Below, one piece after another: positions 34,077 through 44,999 of a stretch of DNA of 64,000 nt (position 1 is its first letter; every line of letters begins with the position of its first letter). This stretch comes from Nematopogon swammerdamellus (taxonomy: Eukaryota > Arthropoda > Insecta > Lepidoptera > Adelidae), in the NCBI GenBank assembly GCA_946902875.1, contig OX336348.1, forward strand, positions 14,347,741-14,411,740, read 5' to 3'. The position numbers were made by a program, and so were the translations under genes. A model generated the notes under the pieces. That model ran no database searches. It saw only the letters and a program-made list of their open reading frames with translations, and was not told the DNA's origin.

Positions 34077-34394
34077 AAAGGTATAAATGGAAATGCTCGA
34101 CAATGTTTTAAAATATAACTTTGTATAATATTTAACGTAAGTTAGATTTATGGGTAATTTTGTATTTTTTATTATTTGTAGTTGTCTAAATAAAAATAAT
34201 AAGAACAAGTAATTCCGGTGTTTCATTTATATGTATAAAGAATACCTTAGTTTGAATATTAAATATAAAATAGATAACATTATAAAAGGTTAGGGGTTTG
34301 GGAATAATTGTAATATAAGTAGAGTTGACATAAATGTCACAAGTTTTTTAGCACTATTCATTAATCATTGAATCTGTTCTAGCTAGTTTTTAAA
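34077..34394. other. 3' flank, no gene
   Basis: AT-rich, with the polyadenylation signal of the preceding gene (34189-34194). Nothing else supported. Confidence 0.4.
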
Positions 34395-34830
34395 ATATAA
34401 AATAAAAAAACCCGACTGCGTAAAAAATTAACTTTAAATAAAAACTGAAAAGAAAAAAACAAGTCCAGTAGTCTAGAATTCTGTTAAGTAATATTGAATA
34501 ACTACACCATTGAAATAGTTTCATGATCGATACACATATATAAAACAAATAATAAACTCTAAATGCGGAACATAGCGTCTTTAACAGTCGGGACCCATTA
34601 TAATTTTCCCAATAATTTTCCCAATAATGGGTCCCGACTGTTAAAGTCGCTATGTTCCGCATTTAGAGTTTATTATTTGTTTTATATATGTGTATCGATC
34701 ATGAAACTATTTCAATGGTGTAGTTATTCAATATTACTTAACAGAATTCTAGACTACTGGACTTGTTTTTTTCTTTTCAGTTTTTATTTAAAGTTAATTT
34801 TTTACGCAGTCGGGTTTTTTTATTTTTTAA
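34395..34830. mobile_element. Fold-back palindrome 1
   Basis: Arms of about 210 bp (34395-34605 and 34620-34830) are near-perfect reverse complements around 34612. The ends read AAACCCGACTGCG, and the arms contain GCGGAACATAGCG. Mirror-image open frames on both strands are an artefact of the palindrome. Confidence 0.9.
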
Positions 34831-35337
34831 ATAAACTTTTTATAGAAATGAAGATGTTAAATATAAGAGGAGTAACTAAATATTGATTATTCTTAAGTAG
34901 AAAATATAAATTTATGGCAACATTGTTGAATTCGGGCTTCAATGATATGAAAAGACTTGGCTCTGCATGGGATCTTACAACTTTTTACGGTGGAAAGGTT
35001 GCGTGCGAGACTTGGCATCTTTTTACTATATTTATGTTTTTGGTGGGATTGTTTTGACATGGAATTATATGACATGTCTTGCACGCACATAATGCGCGGT
35101 CGTCGCTGGAATTTGAATGTGAAAGATGTAACGCAAAAATAGTGACCCACTAGAACCGTTAATCTCCGAGTGTATAATACCTAGGTAGGAGTGTTTGAAA
35201 CACCATACTATAGACAAAGACTATAGATGAATAAATTTTTGAGATTGTACATATTATTGTCGTTCTTTCAAAGCAGTAAAATTCTGGGTTTGTCATTCGA
35301 TTTTGAGAATTATATTATGAAAATTATTTTTCACCGA
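34831..35337. other. Gene-free Polinton interior
   Basis: AT-rich. Short frames on both strands around 34893-35150 have no recognisable features. Confidence 0.4.
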
Positions 35338-35893
35338 TTATACAGGGAGTTCGGCACATCGGCCGACAAATTTTTTTTGTAGGTAAGTGGGGTCATTTGC
35401 AATGTTTTGACCCATGATACCTTTATCAGGTGTCACGTGGTATCGAGATAAGATTTTTTTTTCTTTATTTTTGAAAATTACCAAAATCCCAGCTTTGAAC
35501 CTACAAGCTCTTTGTTTGAACCCTTGTAACTTTTTTTTATGGTTGTATCAGCACGAAATATAAATAGAATAAATTATTGCATTTTACAATGTATCCTTCT
35601 TCTAGAAACTGAAAGCAATTAAGAGCTTCGTTATCTTTTAAATAGTTTGCTAGTTTACGCCCTTTCCGACGGTATACCACATGTCATACAAATAATTCAC
35701 TATGTGGTCAAAATTAGGGACATAGACCAGAATAGAACGACAATTTTGGTAATTTTCAAAAATAAAGAAAAAAAAAATCGTATCTCGATACCACCTGACA
35801 CCTGACAAAAGGTATAATTAGTCAAAACGTTGCAAATGACCCCACCTACCTACAAAAAAAATTGTCGGTCGATGTGCCGAACACACTGTATAA
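35338..35893. mobile_element. MITE with about 140-bp inverted ends
   Basis: TTATACAGGGAGTTCGGCAC at 35338 is mirrored by GTGCCGAACACACTGTATAA ending 35893. The arms stay similar for about 140 bp, including GTGGGGTCATTTGCAA. The TTA/TA context at both ends suits a TA-targeting superfamily. Confidence 0.82.
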
Positions 35894-36119
35894 TAAGAAC
35901 TTTATCACAGCTCTACTAAAAGTTAAGTGAGAATGGTTGCTAACCAACTTTAAATCGTTATAGATCCTAAATGGTCATTCCAAATGAAAAATGGTAAGAG
36001 AAACCTAAAGATGATTTTCAAATACCTATTCAACGATACCCCACTTAACATAGTTAGTCAACTTTCATTTTTTTCTTTTTCACAATATGGCATCTAGTTG
36101 TCACCGTATTGAATTTTGA

Positions 36120-36340
36120 TTACTGTCATGTCTTTAGTGACACTCGCAAGATTAAGACAAATCGATTGACGTAAGAATCATCAAAATCGGCCCACGCGTT
36201 TGGTCTCTAGAGTGCCACAAAGGAACAAACATACATACATACATACATAGGCTGATGAACACATTACCCTCCTTTGCGTCGCGCAGTCGGGTAAAAACAG
36301 ATGGGGTTGCATATGATTGAGTCAATGTATGTATGTATGT
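36120..36340 (-). repeat. CATA-core repeat fragment and (TATG)n
   Basis: ACATACATACATACATAGGC followed by CCCTCCTTTGCGTCG and CAGTCGGGTAAAAA is a diverged relative of the elements at 27885 and 50500. A short (TATG)n lies at 36328-36342. Confidence 0.55.
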
Positions 36341-36447
36341 ATTCGTTTGTTTTTTCCACTTAGATAGGAGAATTTAAACTCTCGTTAGATTAGGTTTGGT
36401 TATACCATGCATTAATTCAATATATTAAAGTTAGTTTAAGCTTTAGT

Positions 36448-36537
36448 CGTTGTTCGTTATAGTTAATTTAAAAAAGTGTACATTGGGAAAGCTATATCGA
36501 ATGAAATGAGATATAACTTGCCCAATTATACACTACT
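36448..36537 (-). repeat. Polinton right terminal inverted repeat
   Basis: Reverse complement of the left end (18-102), ending ..CCCAATTATACACTACT at 36537, directly before the duplicated AACGCT. Confidence 0.88.
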
Positions 36538-36543
36538 AACGCT
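36538..36543. repeat. Target-site duplication, right (AACGCT)
   Basis: Exact copy of 12-17, marking the right boundary of the Polinton. Confidence 0.9.
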
Positions 36544-37951
36544 AATATATTATGTGATATCTGAACCCTGGAACCCTGGAACTGAATACTGGAACCCTTA
36601 CAACGCAAATTATGACATACAAACTTAGACGATGCTTACCTTTTATAATAAATATAACATATAATAGCGGTGCAGCGGCGGCGGTGCTGTTGTCTGCGTT
36701 ATCTCACCGTGCCTACGTCACTTATCTATCGAGCGAGGTGGACCGCGTTAAACCTCTGCGGCTTCGCTCGCGTCAAAGTTGGGATTTACATTACATTCTT
36801 GAACATTTCTACGAAGCAATTGAGGTGTAGCGGCTCCTGCTCACGTGCTATACCCATCACAGCTCCGATCGCGAGAAAGTTCATCATCGGAATTTTATGT
36901 ATTTATATTTTCTTTTATTTTATATATTTTTTTTATTCATATTTTTTTTATTTATTTTTTTTTAATGTGGAAGTGTGTGCGATGTCATACCTCTTAGACA
37001 TACAAACGTCCCTTTCCACTCTTATAATAAGTAGTGGCATTATCGGCTCCCACATCCGGTCACACGCACGCGCATAGCCAAGGTCGATTCGCTCTGACCA
37101 CGTGGTTTGGCATCACCACATCAATATTTATTCTCCTCGTTGAGGGGGTGCTGCGGGAGAGCCTCCACGGAAGCGGCGAGAGAGCCTTCATGAAAATTTA
37201 AACCCCTAGTCACCTTGGCAATTCTCCTCGTCGAGGGGCGCGGCGGGAAAGCCTCCATAGCGATGGGAAAGCCTCCATCCCCCTCGTTGATGAGCGGAGG
37301 GCGGCATATCGGAAGCATTCATCATTTTCTCTCATCATCTCTCACCGCGTAGACGCGTGGGGGATAGTGGAAACCCACCCCTATCCTCGCTGGCGCAGGC
37401 GCCTGCGCAACGGCCGCGTGGCGGGGGCGGACGAACGAGGGCGGGCGCGTGGCGCCACCGGAAGCAGCGATGGCGGGGTAGGTGCGCCAGAACCCGCAGT
37501 GGATTTTTTGGCCCCATCTTTCACGTTTTTTAGTATGACGGGGTTCCAACTTTCATAGTAGTTGTATGGGAGATGGAACCTTGTCACTGTTTTGATGAGT
37601 GCGCCAGAACCCGCAATAATACCCTACTCGCGGGCGGCTGAGGGCGGGCGGGGCGGGACAGATGTGCATGGCCGGGGGGTGGGCGGGGAGGGGCGGGGCG
37701 GATGTGGCGGGGCGAGGCCGGAAGTGGGCGGTAGTGGGAGGAGCGTTGTGACGTGGCACGCTGTGATTGGTCAATGTTTCGGCGCAGAAATCATTTCATG
37801 ACATGATTTTTTGTATAAAAATTTGCGTGGGCGGCGGACAACGCCGCGCCGCTTGGTCTAGAACTGCTACAAAACCACTACTAACAACCGGAAATCACAT
37901 GTCTGAGGGACTCGCCGGCAGGCCGCGGCGTGGCAGGCGCGGCAGATGTTT
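36544..37951. other. Flanking DNA: repeats and GC-rich blocks, no gene
   Basis: ATTCTCCTCGT-type repeats recur in 37130-37290 with GGGAAAGCCTCCAT. GTGCGCCAGAACCCGCA occurs at about 37483 and 37599. A G-rich block at 37630-37740 (GGCGGGG-type) could be a CpG-rich promoter remnant. The open frames here look compositional. Confidence 0.4.
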
Positions 37952-38685
37952 TAAATATAAATTCGAAAGTAACTCTGTTGTCTGCCTGTCTGTTACCTTT
38001 TCACAGCTAAACCGCTGAACAGATTTCGATAAAATTTTGCACGGAGATGGATTGCATCCTGACTAATCCCGAGGAAGGACATAGGCTACCTTTTGCATTA
38101 AAAAAATCCTTAAGGGGGTGAAATAGGGGATGAAAGTTTGTATGGGGCACCCATCATTTCTCAAGTTAGGGATATGACAATACATATTTAGGGTTTTGGT
38201 ATGAAATAAAGAATTACCTGTTTTAGCGTTTTTGCTAAATCAACCCTTAAAATAAAATAGGGTGATTCCAAAATTAGATTTTAGGATTTTAAATTATTTT
38301 AAATAATTGCATCCATAATGGGGGTGGCTTTGAAGAGTGGGGTTGAGTTAGGGGGGAAAGGTGTCCGCGGGGAGAGGGGAAGGGAGGATAATCTAATCTC
38401 TATATTCCCTTTTCTATCTCTATCTCTACTTCTTATAAAAGGGAACATCTGTCTGTATGTATGTATGCATGTATTTATGTATGTTTGGGGTAAACTCCGG
38501 AACCACTTAACATATTTTGCTGTGGTTTACACCAATGTAAAGAGTAGCTCTTACTATAAGTACTACCCAACCCTAAGGCTAGTTAAATAGCCTTAAGGTT
38601 GAGCAGTATCAAAGAAAGTATAGTATGAACGGAATTTAGTTTCGAATGGTCGTAATAGATGACGTCAGCAGTTCTGTTGCGTTGC
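37952..38685 (+). mobile_element. Helitron 5' portion, fragment
   Basis: Reverse complement of the non-array part of copy 1 (2580-3555): AATTCGAAAGTAACTCTG, TAGGGATATGACA and CTCTACTTCTTATAAAAGG occur in the same order. The TC terminus and the 68-bp array are absent. Confidence 0.75.
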
Positions 38686-40109
38686 TTGAAACTTTAACAC
38701 CACGGGTGACCAAAACGGAAGTGCGAAAAAGATTACGTGCGTGTGTTAGGAACCGAGGGCTTCAGTTTGAACAGGATATGTAATTTTAATTTTAAGGTAA
38801 AATTGTAATTTTTCACATAAATAAATGGAATTTTATTGTTGACGGTTTTTTTACACCTTGATAAGGACTTCTTAAATAAAAAAAAATTTCAAAAACTAAC
38901 CAAAAAAATGCTACTTGTGGGCAAGTGTACAACATGTAGCAACCCCCCATGTGTCCTATCAAATTTATATACTAAATGTGCTAAAATATTTTACGAATTT
39001 TCTTTAAATCCAGTACACTCGCCTCGCCTAGACAGATTAATAATATTACATTATTTACTCTTTATTCTATGATCCGGATATCCCGACCAAATACCGCTTG
39101 GTTGCTCACCTCACAATGCGCGACGTTGTCTTCGTCGTCTCGGTGCTCCCCCGCTAGCGCGTCTGCACGTGAGGATCAGTAAAGTAACAGCAAATTCAAT
39201 AGAAATTATATCCACGTTGTTGTTTATGGCATATATTTTTGAATTATCAAAATCGGACCATTAGTTACGGAAATATTATCAATAAACTAAACCCGTTTCT
39301 GCCGTTCAGTGCGCCGCGGCTACGCGTGACGTCACTCTATCCCAGACCCGCGCGCTCGCGTTAGCCAGCCAACGCGCACTCATTCGTCGAGGGCTGTATC
39401 TCTTGAACCGTAATAGGTAGCCCGTTGAAATTTTCACAGAATAAGTGTTATTATGGCTGATATAACAACAAATAATAAAAAAAATCACAGATCTCGTGCA
39501 TTACACGACCTTCGAGGTCACCGAGCATACTACGGGAGACGCAACGCTACTGCGTTTGTATCGGAGCACGGCTAGCCAAAAATCCCTACTACTACGAAAA
39601 TCGAAATCGCAATTTAATCTATTATGACGTGACTTGTCTATCTCCGTTACCCATATCGCGCCCTGCGATATGGAGAGAGACAGAGCGAGCAAGGCCAGCG
39701 ACAGGTTTGTTATCGCTGGCTGGGCTCGGGTATCTGGTAGTAAGAGCCGACCGTCCGACCAATCGGAAGCCTTGCTTGACGGCAACTTGACGGGATCACT
39801 ACGAATGCCAGTCTGACGGACGATGATGGTGCGGTATATTTGTGAATTTTGAAATTGTTATTTGTAATATTATTTCAAATAGTTTTTACTGAACGAATAT
39901 TATTGTTTGAATCCAAATAAAAATATTGAAAAATTAAACCAGACTGTTGTTCTAATATTTTTGAAAAGTTGTACTAATAATCAGTGATAGGAATAAGTAG
40001 GGCTTATTTGCCTAAACTTCGAGGAATAGAGTAAAAGATTGGAGTCTTCCTTAAAACAATATTTTTTTCCGGTTTAATAATATTCATGGTGTTTTAATCT
40101 CGCGATTTA
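38686..40109. other. Gene-free stretch
   Basis: Contains the CACAGAATAAGTGTTATTAT repeat piece (39435-39480, related to 13180), a GC-rich patch near 39310-39370, and AT-rich DNA. Open frames are short and unsupported. Confidence 0.4.
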
Positions 40110-42450
40110 AAAAAAGTGGCCGCCATTTTGAACTTTTTAGTTACTGGACCGATTGCTTTCAAAATCGATATGTGGGTTTCTGTGTGGGCTCTGAATACGA
40201 ATCCGTTGTCAAAATGTAAAAAAAGTGGCCGCCATTTTGAACTTTTTAGTTACTGTACCGATTGCTTTCAAAATCGATATCTGGGTGTATGTGTGGGCTC
40301 TGAATACGAATCTGTAGTAAAAATAAAAAAAAGTGGCCGCCATTTTGAACTTTTTAGTTCCTGGACCGATTGCTTTCAAAATCGATATCTGGGTGTATGT
40401 GTGGGCTCTGAATACGAATCCGTTGTCAAAATGTAAGAAAGTGGCCGCCATTTTGAACTTTTTAGTTACTGGACCGATTGCTTTCAAAATCGATATCTGG
40501 GTGTATGTGTGGGCTCTGAATACGAATCTGTAGTCAAAATTTAAAAAAAGTGGCCGCCATTTTGAACTTTTTAGTTACTGGACCGATTGCTTTCAAAATC
40601 GATATCTGGGTGTCTGTGTGGGCTCTGAATACGAATCCGTTGTCAAAATGTAAAAAAAGTGGCCGCCATTTTGGACTTTTTAGTTACTGGACCAATTACT
40701 TACAAAAACGATATCTGGGTGTTCGATTCGAAAGCAATCGGTCCAGTAACTAAAAAGTTCAAAATGGCGGCCACTTTTTTAAAATTTTGACAACGGATTC
40801 GTATTCAGAGCCCACACAGACACCCAGATATCGATTTTGAAAGCAATCGGTCCAGTAACGTAAAAGTTCAAAATGGCGGCCACTTTTTTAAAATTTTGAC
40901 AACGGATTCGTATTCAGAGCCCACACAGACACCCAGATATCGATTTTGAAAGCAATCGGTCCAATAACTAAAAAGATCAAAATGGCGGCCACGTTTTTAA
41001 ATTTTGACAACGGATTCGTATTCAGAGCCCACACGGACACCCAGATATCGATTTTGAAAGCAATCGGTCCAGTAACTAAACAGTTCAAAATGGCGGCCAC
41101 TTTTTTAAAATTTTGACAACGGATTCGTATTCAGAGCCCACACGGACACCCAGATATCGATTTTGAAAGCAATCGGTCCAGTAACTAAAAAGTTCAAAAT
41201 GGCGGAAACGTTTTTAAATTTTGACAACGGATTCGTATTCAGAACCTACACAGACACCCAGATATCGATTTTGAAAGCAATCGGTTCAGTAACTAAAAAG
41301 TTCAAAATGGCGGTCACTTTTTTAAATTTTGACAACGGATTCGTATTCAGAGTCCACACGGACACCCAGATATCGATTTTGAAAGCAATCGGTCCAGTAA
41401 CTAAAAAGTTCAAAATGCCGGCCACTTTTTTAAAATTTTGACAACGGATTCGTATTTAGAGCCCACACGGACACCCAGTTATCGATTTTGAAAGCAATCG
41501 GTCCAATAACTAAAAAGATCAAAATGGCGGCCACGTTTTTAAATTTTTACAACGGATTCGTATTCAGAGCCCACACGGACACCCAGATATCGATTTTGAA
41601 AGCAATCGGTCCAGTAACTAAAAAGATCAAAATGGCGGCCACTTTTTTAAAATTTTGACAACGGATTCGTATTCAGTGCCCACACGGACACCCAGATATC
41701 GATTTTGAAAGCAATCGGTCCAGTAACTAAAAAGTTCAAAATGGCGGCCACTTTTATAAAATTTTGACAACGGATTCGTATTCAGAGCCCACACAGACAC
41801 CCAGATATCGATTTTGAAAGCAATCGGTCCAGGAACTGAAAAGTTCAATATGGCGGAAACGTTTTTAAATTTTGACAACGGATTCGTATTCAGAGCCCAC
41901 ACGGACACCCAGATATCGATTTTGAAAGCAATCGGTCCAGTAACTAAAAAGTTCAAAATGCCGGCCACTTTTTTAAAATTTTGACAACCGATTCGTATTT
42001 AGAGCCCACACGGACACCCAGATATCGATTTTGAAAGCAATCGGTCCAATAACTAAAAAGATCAAAATGGCGGCCACGTTTTTAAATTGTTACAACGGAT
42101 TCGTATTCAGAGCCCACACGGACACCCAGATATCGATTTTGAAAGCAATCGGTCCAGTAACTAAAAAGTTCAAAATGGCGGCCACTTTTATAAAATTTTG
42201 ACAACGGATTCGTATTCAGAGCCCACACAGACACCCAGATATCGATTTTGAAAGCAATCGGTCCAGGAACTAAAAAGTTCAATATGGCGGAAACGTTTTT
42301 AAATTTTGACAACGGATTCGTATTCAGAACCTACACAGACACCCAGATATCGATTTTGAAAGCTATCGGTTCAGTAACTAAAAAGTTCAAAATGGCGGTC
42401 ACTTTTTTTTAATTTTGACAACGGATTCGTATTCAGAGCCCACACAGACA
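40110..42450. repeat. 109-bp satellite array with one orientation switch
   Basis: About 5.7 units in one direction (gtggccgcc starts at 40116, 40225, 40333, 40441, 40550, 40659), then a switch near 40725 and about 16 units in the opposite direction to 42450. The core is GTGGCCGCCATTTTGAACTT, plus ATCGATATCTGGGTG. Repetitive open frames (MAAILNFLV..) arise because the unit is open in one frame. The 109-bp period is not a codon multiple. Confidence 0.93.
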
Positions 42451-42479
42451 CTTTTATTATAAAATAACCGTCGGAGGAC

Positions 42480-43574
42480 CTTGGTTGAAAATTGTAAAAT
42501 TTAGTAGAACGGACAGACATGCATTTGTTACGGAACCCTACATTCAATTTGAAATAAATGGTAAATTTTGTAGAACGGACAGACATGCATTTATTACGGA
42601 ACCCTACATTCATTTTGCAGAACTTAGTAGAATGGACAGACATAAACCTGTTACCGAACCCTACTTAACAGTTGCACTCCGGGTGTGCCGGCTGATCCCG
42701 TGCCACTCTAACTTAACCCTTAATGCAATGACTTAAGGTTTCATTTTAAAATGACGCTGACGCAATGTCGCGATGTCGCGATTTCGAGTTATAAATTTTA
42801 TACCCACCTAAAAAAGTGCCAAGCACCGCTAAAGAAATTTTCACTTAAAAAAAAACAAGCAAACAAATAAACAAACAAATATACTTTCGCATTTATGATA
42901 AACAACATGATAGCAAACAAATAAACAAACAAATATACTTTCGCATTTATGATAAACAACATCGCATTTATTATAAACAACATCCCCGTATACAATAATT
43001 GATTTCAAATTTCTTTTCAGTCTGTCAAATTTGCCTATCATGTGTACGCGCCCGGTATGGCGCGCAGTCGTGCTCCTAACTCGCGGAATTATTGTATTTT
43101 TCACGTTTTAAGCGTTGTATTATCATTAAAATGACTTACCTATGAAAGGTTACGCCATCTTTTGTTATTCCTGATGATCTTGAGCTCTTTCGACACGTAC
43201 GAACTGCACAACTCGCCATTTTGCGTAGTGCACATATACGTGTTCTTTGTCCCCAAGTCACATGTGCACTGACGTTCGATCCCGCAGACTATTATATTGT
43301 AAGAGCATAATGCACTAAGACGCGGCTAATTTTCCCATATAATAGCGCTCGACGGTTGCCACTCCCGTAGTATGCTCGGTGTTCGAGGTACATTGAAAAT
43401 GAAATCAACAAAATAATAAAAAAAAGGATTACATTTATATATTTTTTATTATTTTTCAAAAACACACGCAGCTTAAAAAATTTAAACTAAAATTTAGACA
43501 GAAAAAGAGATAAGCTTGACATTATGTCTAACTAAAGTAACAAAGTAATAAATATCAAATATAAAAATATTATA
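42480..43574. other. Repeat family fragment and gene-free DNA
   Basis: GTAGAACGGACAGACATGCA and its near-copies recur at 42500-42640, and the whole block to about 42840 matches 58995-59280. At 42855-42965 a segment of about 56 bp (CAAACAAATATACTTTCGCA) is repeated. No gene seen up to 43574. Confidence 0.6.
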
Positions 43575-44125
43575 TACCTAGGATATATTATCTTGTGGCT
43601 TCCTTCCGGCTCTATCATAAGGACCCTGGAAATCATATATGACTAGAGTACTTACTTGCGAAGACAAATCCAACGAGCCCAAACATGGTGGATTTATCAT
43701 GTGTAGTTTAGGAGTTCCTATGGCTTCCTTACGGCTCCATACATTAATAACTTGCCCATACAATTTCTTCGATCCCTCGAAAAATCTCACATGTCTAATC
43801 GCCATAAACGGCAAACGAGGTGATATTAATCGTTCGCTTATGGGGCATAGTGCAGGTAGATTTGCCTCTTCCGGGTAGACGAATCCATTCACAGTAGATA
43901 AAAGCGGTGTATGTTTCTGTCTCAGATCATTCATACGCACATGCCGCAAACCTTGAATCCACTTATAGTCGGATCATATCCGATATTCACCAAATGACTC
44001 CACGCCGGCGTATCTTCCTTCACACAGCGCAACTTATTATTCCACCATATTCTATCACACACATGACAATATGAATTTAGCGTACTGGAATAAAATGTTT
44101 TATCCATATATATTTTTTTTATTCT
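43575..44125 (-). pseudogene. Helitron RepHel N-terminal (DUF6570-like) relic
   Basis: Minus-strand frames read a Cys-rich start (YCHVCDRIWW.. FKVCG, about 44110-43950), then, one frame over, NGFVYPEEANLPAL and ISERLISPRLPFMAIRHVRF..GQVINV, the signature of the DUF6570 domain found at the N-terminus of autonomous Helitron proteins. The Rep nuclease and helicase parts are missing. From about 43740 leftward the sequence turns into the 121-bp repeat family. It shows that autonomous Helitrons lived in this genome. Confidence 0.7.
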
Positions 44126-44807
44126 TCAAGCGATTCTTGCGCAACGAACGTATCCGAGAAGCTTGCCTCCGATCCGCACGATTCACATAAGTATTAACTG
44201 TTTCATTCACTTGAAAGTTTACGTTATTGTCAATGTCCTGAACACTATGTCTATTAGTTTCAACGTATTGTCTCATTTTTTATATTCGGCCACCTTACGG
44301 CGCCTACACCGCTCCAAGCAGATTAGTCCGCGCTCCGCACATACCTCCAGCGGTATTCAAAATTCCGCCGCATAAAGGATAAGCGACAGCCTAGACCGTG
44401 AGAGAGAGCGAGGTCCCGTTTTTTGCAAATTGTAGCCCAACTCAATACCCCGAGGGCTTTTTTCATTTTTTCGATATTGTTTTTCGTTTTCGAGAAATCG
44501 CCGATTCAATGAGAGAAGACACCAACAAATCACGACATTTTTCGACATTTTTTTATTTTTTTTAAAAAGTATATGAAATTTACGCCATATTGTAGCCCTC
44601 ACCGACACGCATCTTTTGACACCCTAATCATCCACGTAGCTGTAAAATTAACGACACCAGAGCGATGTCGCACTTTTCCTTGAAATGGGTGCCCTACCAA
44701 CGCGATCGAAAAAAACATTTTCAATGTTAAAATAAAAAAGTACAATATACACCGGGGTTCCCATAGACGAAACCAAGCGAGTTCGACTGGTACTTGGCCG
44801 GTTTAAA
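44126..44807. other. Gene-free stretch
   Basis: No supported gene; short frames only. Contains TGCAAATTGTAGCCCAAC and GGTACTTGGCCGGTTT pieces of unassigned repeats. Confidence 0.4.
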
Positions 44808-44875
44808 TAATATAAATTTTGCATTGTGCCGAAATGTACAAATATGTACGTCTACCAAAACGCCAGAGAAACTGA

Positions 44876-44998
44876 TATACCGTGTGGGGTCGGTACTTTA
44901 AAAGAATAGCCCCACTGCATATCACCCCGTGTATGTCGTAAAAGGCGACTCCCTTCTTATATTACTATGTGGTAGGGTTTAACCCGCCCGGTTTTGTA
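44876..44998 (+). repeat. SINE fragment (5S-core family head, internally deleted)
   Basis: TACCGTGTGGGGTCGGTACT head joined to GGTGGTAGGGTTTAACCCG body. The 5S-like core is deleted. Confidence 0.65.
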
Positions 44999-44999
44999 C

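Larger units (their letters stand above)
18..36537. mobile_element. Complete Polinton/Maverick with nested insertions
   Basis: Both ends are visible. The left end AGTAGTGTATAATTGGGC at 18 is mirrored by the right end, and both abut AACGCT. Between them lie the diagnostic Polinton genes: integrase (8867-9803), protein-primed DNA polymerase B (15118-32221 in pieces), packaging ATPase (11291-11920), protease (5135-5510), major capsid protein (3580-4295) and other capsid-type genes. The core genes are split by a P element, three Helitrons, a LINE, SINEs and MITEs, which explains the length of 36.5 kb against the usual 15-20 kb. Stops and frameshifts in most core genes show that this copy is dead, although its ends and duplication are still clean. 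Confidence 0.92.

Noticed and set aside
34390..34886. Two similar proteins encoded on opposite strands
   Set aside because: Mirror images caused by the fold-back palindrome.
36612..37077. Two overlapping frames with hydrophobic stretches
   Set aside because: Hydrophobic part comes from T-rich DNA (36905-36965); no start context or homology recognised.
40116..42643. Many MAAILNFLVTGPIAFKID-type frames
   Set aside because: Produced by 109-bp satellite units that happen to be open. They occur on both strands and shift frame at each unit.
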